Positions 56,006 through 64,000 of a stretch of 64,000 nt of DNA are shown piece by piece. Origin of the DNA: Helicobacter pylori (lineage in GTDB: Bacteria > Campylobacterota > Campylobacteria > Campylobacterales > Helicobacteraceae); contig CP032039.1 in the NCBI GenBank assembly GCA_008032935.1, forward strand, positions 372,001-436,000, written 5' to 3'. Below the pieces are notes generated by a model, which was not told the origin of the DNA, ran no database searches, and saw only the letters and a program-made list of their open reading frames with translations. Position 1 is the stretch's first letter, and each line of letters opens with the position of its first letter. The position numbers and the translations under genes were made by a program.

Positions 56006-56978
56006 TTACAACGCTATCGCCGTGCAAGTCTTAAGAGATGAAGCGAGTGCACTTTTAGAAAGCGTTAAGCAATTCCAAGAACCTAACGATTTAGAAGCGG
56101 TTGTCAAGCTCATTTTAAAAAGCCAAGAAAAAGGGGGTAAGCTTGTGATAGTGGGCGTGGGTAAGAGCGCTTTAGTGGCGCAAAAAATCGCTGCTTCTAT
56201 GCTAAGCACCGGTAACAGGAGCGCGTTTTTACACCCCACAGAAGCCATGCATGGGGATTTGGGCATGGTGGAAAAAAACGATGTGATCTTAATGATTAGC
56301 TATGGGGGCGAGTCTTTAGAATTATTGAATCTGGTGAGCCATTTAAAACGCTTAAGCCATAAAATCATCACTTTCACTAAAAGCCCTAATAGTTCGATCT
56401 CTAAACTCGGCGATTATTATTTGAGCTTGAAAATTAAAAAAGAAGCTTGCCCCATTAACACCGCTCCAACGACTTCTACTACCCTAACTCTAGCCTTAGG
56501 CGATGTTTTAATGGCATGCTTGATGCGAGCGAAAAACTTCAGCCAAGAAGATTTTGCCTCCTTTCATCCGGGCGGGCTTTTAGGCAAAAAACTTTTTGTC
56601 AAAGTTAAAGACTTATTGCAAACCACGAACCTCCCCCTAATCGCTCCTAGCACAAGTTTTAAAGACGCACTCATAGAAATGAGTGAAAAACGCTTAGGCA
56701 GTGCGATTTTAGTCAATGAAGCTAACGAGCTTGTGGGGGTGTTAAGCGATGGCGATGTCCGTAGGGCGTTATTAAAAGGGGTGAGTTTAAAGAGCGAAGT
56801 GAGGCATTTTGCCACTTTAAAACCTAAAAGCTTTAAGAATTTAGACGCTCTTCTTTTAGAAGCGTTAGAATTTTTAGAACGCCATAAGATCCAGCTTTTA
56901 GTGTGCGTAGATGATCATAATAAGGTTTTAGGGGTCTTGCACTTGCACCAACTTTTAGAATTAGGGCTTAAAGCATGA
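55989..56978 (+). CDS. kdsD: Arabinose-5-phosphate isomerase (KpsF/GutQ/KdsD family)
   Basis: 329 residues. Interconverts ribulose-5-P and arabinose-5-P, the first step to KDO of lipopolysaccharide. N-terminal SIS domain ([39 protein letters not shown]) and a C-terminal pair of CBS domains ([32 protein letters not shown]). Starts at ATG 55989 inside the end of rnj; ATG 55995 is also possible. Overlaps rlmN by 4 bases (ATGA). Confidence 0.93.
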   Translation: MSMLPDYNAIAVQVLRDEASALLESVKQFQEPNDLEAVVKLILKSQEKGGKLVIVGVGKSALVAQKIAASMLSTGNRSAFLHPTEAMHGDLGMVEKNDVILMISYGGESLELLNLVSHLKRLSHKIITFTKSPNSSISKLGDYYLSLKIKKEACPINTAPTTSTTLTLALGDVLMACLMRAKNFSQEDFASFHPGGLLGKKLFVKVKDLLQTTNLPLIAPSTSFKDALIEMSEKRLGSAILVNEANELVGVLSDGDVRRALLKGVSLKSEVRHFATLKPKSFKNLDALLLEALEFLERHKIQLLVCVDDHNKVLGVLHLHQLLELGLKA

Positions 56979-58048
56979 AAGCGAGCGTTTATGATTTCAC
57001 TCTAAAGGAATTGGGCCAGCTTTTAAAACCAAGCTTTAGGGCTAAGCAGCTTTATTTGTGGCTCTATGCGAAGTATAAAACAAGCTTTAAAGACATGCAA
57101 AATAATTTTTCAAAAGATTTTATCGCTTATTTAGAGCAAGAATTTACTTTGCGCACGATAGAAATCACGCATGTGAGGGAGAGCGTTGATGGCTCTAAAA
57201 AATACCTTTTTAAATCTTTAAGAGACAACCACACTTTTGAAGCGGTGTTGTTGAAAATGAAGGATAAAAAGATTGACGAAAAGACGAACGCCATTTTAGA
57301 GGGGGAAAAATACACCGTATGCGTGTCTTGTCAAATCGGCTGTCAAGTGGGTTGCGCGTTTTGTTTCACTCAAAAAGGCGGTTTTGTAAGGAATTTAAAA
57401 GCGAGCGAGATTATCCAGCAAGCCCTACTCATTAAAGAAGATAATAACCTCCCCCTTGAAAAAGCGCTCAATATTGTTTTTATGGGAATGGGCGAGCCTT
57501 TGAACAATTTAGATGAGGTGTGTAAAGCGATTGAAATTTTTAATACCGGCATGCAAATTTCACCTAAAAGAATCACCATTTCCACGAGCGGCGTGGCCGA
57601 TAAAATCCCCATTTTAGCGGGCAAAAATTTAGGCGTGCAATTAGCCATATCCTTACACGCCGTAGATGACAAAACGCGTTCATCTTTAATGCCCTTGAAT
57701 AAAAAATACAACATTGAATGCGTTTTGAATGAAGTGAAAAAATGGCCTTTAGAACAACGAAAAAGAGTGATGTTTGAATACCTTTTAATTAAAGATCTAA
57801 ACGACAGCTTGGACTGCGCTAAAAAACTTTTAAAACTTTTAAACGGCATTAAATCCAAAGTGAATTTGATCTTATTCAACCCGCATGAAGGCTCTAAGTT
57901 TGAACGCCCTAGCTTAGAGAGCGCTAGAATGTTTGCGGATTTTTTAAACGCCAAAGGCTTATTATGCACCATTAGAGAGTCTAAAGCCTTGGATATTGAA
58001 GCGGCTTGCGGGCAATTGAGGGAGAAAAAACTCTCTCAGCAAATTTGA
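56975..58048 (+). CDS. rlmN: Dual 23S rRNA/tRNA adenosine C2-methyltransferase RlmN
   Basis: 357 residues, radical-SAM enzyme that methylates A2503 of 23S rRNA and A37 of some tRNAs. Iron-sulfur motif C123-QVG-C127-AF-C130 in [15 protein letters not shown]. Other signatures: [40 protein letters not shown] and the C-terminal [16 protein letters not shown], which contains the methyl-carrying Cys. Overlaps kdsD by 4 bases; last gene of the ksgA-rnj-kdsD-rlmN row. Confidence 0.95.
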   Translation: MKASVYDFTLKELGQLLKPSFRAKQLYLWLYAKYKTSFKDMQNNFSKDFIAYLEQEFTLRTIEITHVRESVDGSKKYLFKSLRDNHTFEAVLLKMKDKKIDEKTNAILEGEKYTVCVSCQIGCQVGCAFCFTQKGGFVRNLKASEIIQQALLIKEDNNLPLEKALNIVFMGMGEPLNNLDEVCKAIEIFNTGMQISPKRITISTSGVADKIPILAGKNLGVQLAISLHAVDDKTRSSLMPLNKKYNIECVLNEVKKWPLEQRKRVMFEYLLIKDLNDSLDCAKKLLKLLNGIKSKVNLILFNPHEGSKFERPSLESARMFADFLNAKGLLCTIRESKALDIEAACGQLREKKLSQQI

Positions 58049-58134
58049 AAACTCTTTTTTCAAAATTTAGGGAATATAGATTAAAAATTAGCGCTAAATT
58101 TTCTTTCATTAACAATTAATTAGATTTTATATTG

Positions 58135-58191
58135 TAGAATAAAATCCTAGCCAGTGAGCTAGAATTTAAATTTTTAATCAAAGGAGTCATC
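58135..58191 (+). promoter_or_regulatory. Promoter and leader of hpn
   Basis: TAGAAT (58135-58140) as -10, then AAATCCTAGCCAGTGAGCTA (hairpin CTAGC/GCTAG) and AAAGGAGTCATC before the ATG. Near-duplicate of the hpn2 leader. Nickel-dependent control of these genes is known in H. pylori, but I cannot place a regulator site by eye. Confidence 0.7.
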
Positions 58192-58374
58192 ATGGCACAC
58201 CATGAAGAACAACACGGCGGGCACCACCACCATCACCACCACACACACCACCACCACTATCACGGCGGTGAACACCACCATCACCACCACAGCTCTCATC
58301 ATGAAGAAGGTTGTTGCAGCGCTAGCGATAGTCATCATCAAGAAGAAGGTTGCTGCCACGGGCATCACGAGTAA
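58192..58374 (+). CDS. hpn: Hpn, histidine-rich nickel storage protein
   Basis: 60 residues, nearly half histidine: MAHHEEQHGGHHHHHHHTHH, a GGEHHHHHH block and two EEGCC motifs toward the C terminus. Stores and detoxifies nickel and supplies urease and hydrogenase maturation. The Cys pairs are the main difference from Hpn2. Perfect AAAGGAG 8 bases before the ATG. Other open frames over this interval are shadows of the CAC/CAT repeats. Confidence 0.97.
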   Translation: MAHHEEQHGGHHHHHHHTHHHHYHGGEHHHHHHSSHHEEGCCSASDSHHQEEGCCHGHHE

Positions 58375-58650
58375 TATCGGTGTGGCTAGGGGCAACTTGA
58401 CTAGGGTTGTCTCTGGTTTTGACTTTAAAATACCATCCATTCAAATCTAACCCGTTCTAATCAAACCTATTAAATCCAATCCAACCACCGCAACACGCTT
58501 GGTTTTCGTTGTTGCAAACGCTCATCAATACTCATCAATGCCTATAAAAAGTAATTTTTTATCCAATAATATTGTTAAGACTTTTAATTTAAGCTTCAAT
58601 GTTTTATAATATTCAAAATATTAAAACAATTTTTCAATCAAGGAAAGGGT

Positions 58651-59539
58651 ATGCAAATTACCCCCCCATTTTTTAAAAACCAACATTTTATTTTTAGCTT
58701 TTTATTCTGTGCTAGGGTTTCATTTTGGCCACGCTATAGATGAGAGCGGGCTTAATAAACTCGTTGGAAAGAAAGTTCAAGAAGCTTTAGCGAAAGAAAA
58801 AGCTAAGGCTAAACATCAAAGAGCGGATAAAAGTGCTTTTTTTGCCGGTCTTGGCTATAGCGGGATGTTTTCATGGAATTTAGCTTATAAAGATAGTTTT
58901 GTTTTGCTAAGTCACTATAACTTCAATTTTGGTGGAAGACTCTTAGAAAGAAAAGATCCTAGCACAATCTTAAACGGCTTTAATTTTAAGGTGGGGTATC
59001 AGCATGCCGCTCCTGTTAAGATTAAAAAAATGGGTTTTGGCGTTAGGGGAGGGTTCCAATATTCCTATAAAGCGGGCAATTACATGGAAAAAGATAAATA
59101 CCAACAATACTTATTTGGAGTGATACCCATAGACATAATAAGTCCTGTTTCTTTTTTTAATGGTGGTATTATAACAATGTCAACTTACAGCTTTTTTATG
59201 GATTTTTTACACAATGTGTATGAAAATGAGAAATTTTTCATTGGTTATTTTATAGGGGCTGGGTTAGGGGGTGAGAGCGTAACAGCCCATGTTCTTAAAG
59301 ATTTTGGTAATATATTAGTGCAATTAGCGCAATTTCAGGGCTATGGTTCGTTAGGGCTAAGAATGGGCGATAAGCACCATACGCTAGAATTGAGCGCAAG
59401 CGTTCATGGCGACGCTCCTAGTTGTTCTTTAAAAAAGCTAAAGAGTTGCGAAAGTGTGAGGGTTTTACAAGCAAAAATCCCTAGGGGCATTTTTGAAAGC
59501 TATGTTACTTGGAGCGCGGATTATGTTTATCGTTTTTAA
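58651..59539 (+). pseudogene. Outer membrane protein, signal peptide out of frame at a C7 tract
   Basis: AAGGAAAGGG is followed by ATG 58651, but this frame stops early. Removing one base from C7 (58661-58667), or from the T6 or A5 runs after it, gives MQITPHFLKTNILFLAFYSV then LGFHFGHA, a good signal peptide leading into the long frame open from 58709; total 295 residues. The body (GFHFGHAIDESGLNKLVG, AFFAGLGYSGMFSWNLAY, VGYQHAAPVKIKKMGFGVR) and the ending WSADYVYRF are those of an H. pylori outer membrane protein. As read no signal peptide is made, so the protein would not be exported. Unlike the other broken genes, the tract is one base too long. Confidence 0.78.
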
Positions 59540-59669
59540 AAGTTTTTAAAAATTTAATGGCTTTGTTCCAATTGAATAGGGGTAATAGAATCTAAAAAAT
59601 GCTTAAAGCGTTTTTTACAATCTAATCATACATAAAGAGCTTACTAAAAGCGAGCGATCGCTTCATGCT

Positions 59670-60290
59670 TTATGGTTCCAACCCCCACGCGTCTTTAAAG
59701 GAAGCGTTTTTAAGCTTTAAATTCAAACTCCCCTCAATCCACTTAGCGTTAGCCCCCTTTTCATTATTATCAAACAAGAACACCCCTAAAAAGCCTCTAG
59801 GGGTTTTAATCAGGCTCAATTCCACGCTAGGAAGAATGATTTTGCTATCAGGTTTGACTTCAAAGGCCAGGAAAAAAGGGCGGTTGTTTTTGAAATCATA
59901 GCCATTTTTGGTGTATGAATAGCCGGGGGCGCTCTGCAAGATGCCTTTTTGAGTTTCCACGCTAAAAGAATCCAAGTAATAAAACCCAGGCTCTAGCTTG
60001 AACGATTGGACTTTGGCTAAAGCGTAGCGGTTTTTCCATAAGAGCATGAAGCGCTCACTCCCTAGCATGAACAAAGGCCCCCTAGGGTCTTTGAGCTTTG
60101 CTTTAGGGTTTTTTTCAAGCGTTTCATTGTGTTTGGCGACAACTCCTCTATCTATTTTGCGCCAATAAGTGCGCACGCTTTGGCCTTGATGAGCGATATA
60201 CATATTCACCAAACCAGAATGATGGCCCTTAGGGGGCAAACAAGAGGCTAATAAAAGAGCGGCTAACAAACTCACAATTTGAAACTTCAA
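59670..60290 (-). CDS. Putative lipoprotein, function unknown
   Basis: 206 residues with lipobox LLLASC (C17) after a short signal peptide. The mature protein (GLVNMYIAHQGQSVRTYWRK, LEPGFYYLDSFSVETQKGIL, DSKIILPSVELSLIKTPRGF) is beta-rich and ends in SLNLKLKNASFKDAWGLEP. It may be a surface or periplasmic beta-sandwich. No named family recognised. It is convergent with the preceding outer membrane protein gene and divergent from the S4 gene; ATG is preceded by AAGGAATTTGCTTG. Confidence 0.72.
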   Translation of the reverse strand: MKFQIVSLLAALLLASCLPPKGHHSGLVNMYIAHQGQSVRTYWRKIDRGVVAKHNETLEKNPKAKLKDPRGPLFMLGSERFMLLWKNRYALAKVQSFKLEPGFYYLDSFSVETQKGILQSAPGYSYTKNGYDFKNNRPFFLAFEVKPDSKIILPSVELSLIKTPRGFLGVFLFDNNEKGANAKWIEGSLNLKLKNASFKDAWGLEP

Positions 60291-60391
60291 GCAAATTCCT
60301 TAAAAAGAGTGGTGGCTGAATGCTAACATGCTAAAACTAAAACCCTTATAAGTTATGGATAAAAACTTAAAGAATAGGGTAAAATAAACGC

Positions 60392-60649
60392 ATGCGAATA
60401 GACAAATTTTTACAATCAGTGGGTTTAGTGAAGCGGCGCGTTTTAGCGACAGATATGTGCAACATAGGGGCGGTGTGGCTCAATGGGAGTTGCACTAAGG
60501 CCAGTAAAGAAGTGAAAATAGGCGATGCGATTAGTTTGCACTATTTAAAAGGGATAGAAGAATACACGATTTTACAAATCCCTACTTTAAAAAATGTGCC
60601 GCGAAAAGACACGCACCTTTATATCGCTCCTAAAACAAAAGAATCATAA
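60392..60649 (+). CDS. S4-domain RNA-binding protein (Hsp15/RqcP-like)
   Basis: 85 residues, nearly all one S4 domain: MRIDKFLQSVGLVKRRVLAT, DMCNIGAVWLNG, KASKEVKIGDAISLHY. Small stand-alone S4 proteins (Hsp15, RqcP/YlmH group) bind stalled 50S subunits carrying peptidyl-tRNA or act in rRNA biology. Which applies is not clear here. It lies 23 bases before ileS and may be co-expressed with it. Confidence 0.85.
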   Translation: MRIDKFLQSVGLVKRRVLATDMCNIGAVWLNGSCTKASKEVKIGDAISLHYLKGIEEYTILQIPTLKNVPRKDTHLYIAPKTKES

Positions 60650-60654
60650 GATAA

Positions 60655-63435
<2,781 letters not shown>

Positions 63436-63451
63436 TAAAAGGATAGGGCTT

Positions 63452-64000
63452 TTGGAAACTTTACAAACCCATAGAGTTTTGCAAGCCCTAATTAGCCATT
63501 TTACCCCTTTTTTAGAAAGCGGGATCACCGAGCTAATCATCAACACCGAGCAGGAATTTTGGCTTTATAAAGTCAATAACACCCGAGAAAAAAGAGGGCA
63601 TGCGCTTTTTGATAAGGCGTTTTTATTGAGGTTTTGCGAGCAATTGGCTAGTTTTAGGGGGTTGTTTTTTGATGAAGAGCACCCCACTTTAAATTGCTCT
63701 ATCCCTTTCACGCGCTATAGGGTGAGCGCGAATCACTTCAGTATCACTACGAACAATCAAATCACGCTCAATATCCGTGTGCCTAGGCTTAAGCCCTTAA
63801 GTTTAGACGATTTCACTTTCAAAGCAAGCGATCCAAAGGGTTTGAAAGATTTAGCGCTTAAAGGGCATAACATTCTCATTAGTGGGGAGACTTCAAGCGG
63901 TAAAACAAGCTTATTAAACGCTCTTTTAGACTGCGTCAATAAAGATGAAAGGGTGGTGAGCGTTGAAGACAGCCAAGAATTGGATTTAAAAGCGTTCAGC
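63452..64000 (+). CDS. VirB11/TrbB-like secretion or pilus ATPase, 5' part (cut by window edge)
   Basis: At least 183 residues from TTG 63452, which follows GGATAGGG; the frame is open to the end of the window. N-terminal domain (METLQTHRVLQALISHFTPF, ITELIINTEQEFWLYKV), then the nucleotide-binding core with Walker A ISGETSSGKTS (about 150) and VVSVEDSQELDL. VirB11 proteins are hexameric ATPases that power type IV secretion. The gene is 16 bases after ileS, without other type IV genes in view. Whether it serves the Com system or another transporter cannot be told. Confidence 0.87.
   Translation, partial: METLQTHRVLQALISHFTPFLESGITELIINTEQEFWLYKVNNTREKRGHALFDKAFLLRFCEQLASFRGLFFDEEHPTLNCSIPFTRYRVSANHFSITTNNQITLNIRVPRLKPLSLDDFTFKASDPKGLKDLALKGHNILISGETSSGKTSLLNALLDCVNKDERVVSVEDSQELDLKAFS

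Noticed and set aside
58192-58360. CRISPR-like regular repeats
   Set aside because: The periodicity is just His codons; there are no spacers and no cas genes in the window.
58174-58450. Open frames over hpn in two other frames
   Set aside because: Shadows of the His-codon repeats; the hpn frame has the ribosome binding site and the known protein.

Overview
The window is a near-syntenic piece of a Helicobacter pylori chromosome. Diagnostic genes include hpn and hpn2 (His-rich nickel proteins), lpp20, homD and other H. pylori-type outer membrane proteins, a 16S rRNA gene with no 23S/5S beside it, RNase J with a long N-terminal tail, AT-rich codon use and many homopolymer tracts. From memory the gene order follows the HP1480 to HP1421 stretch of strain 26695, but two restriction-modification loci look strain-specific.

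Layout. 1-8000: serS (3' part), a TPR membrane protein, a UvrD-type helicase, flgA, ubiX, coaD, tmk and comF, tightly packed and often overlapping. 8029-11307: a BcgI-like restriction-modification pair whose specificity gene is switched off by a G9 tract. 11379-16740: polA, an outer membrane protein, ilvE and a second outer membrane protein. 16874-20871: Mla/Mce-type lipid transport operon plus a META-domain lipoprotein. 21172-27146: cytochrome c peroxidase, dnaE, rluB, thioredoxin. 27504-29957: LpoB-like/Lpp20 lipoprotein cluster. 30215-30471: a structured RNA that fits 6S RNA. 30779-33025: homD. 33237-40882 (minus strand): trmE-jag-yidC-yidD-rnpA-rpmH, then exbD-exbB-smpB-ispE-csrA and ppiA. 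41000-43790: an exported protein and 16S rRNA. 43952-47962: an accessory-looking stretch with two tiny genes behind a consensus promoter and a three-gene operon encoding a TIR-domain protein, a coiled-coil lipoprotein and a small membrane protein. 48033-52245: sppA, purU and a type IIG restriction-modification gene. 52602-64000: hpn2, ksgA, rnj, kdsD, rlmN, hpn, an outer membrane protein, a lipoprotein, an S4 protein, ileS and the start of a VirB11-like ATPase.

A major caution concerns broken genes. polA, ilvE, the 16046-16740 outer membrane protein, dnaE, ispE, sppA and the type IIG gene (three times) are each interrupted by the same lesion: a homopolymer one base shorter than the length that restores the frame. 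Several of these genes are essential, so undercalled homopolymers in the assembly are the simplest explanation. Two other broken genes, the BcgI-like specificity gene (G9) and the 58651 outer membrane protein gene (C7), would instead be restored by removing one base, and are better candidates for real phase variation.

The most interesting possible new system is the TIR / coiled-coil lipoprotein / membrane protein operon at 45146-47493. It has its own promoter, and the TIR domain keeps the position of the catalytic glutamate of NAD-cleaving TIR enzymes.
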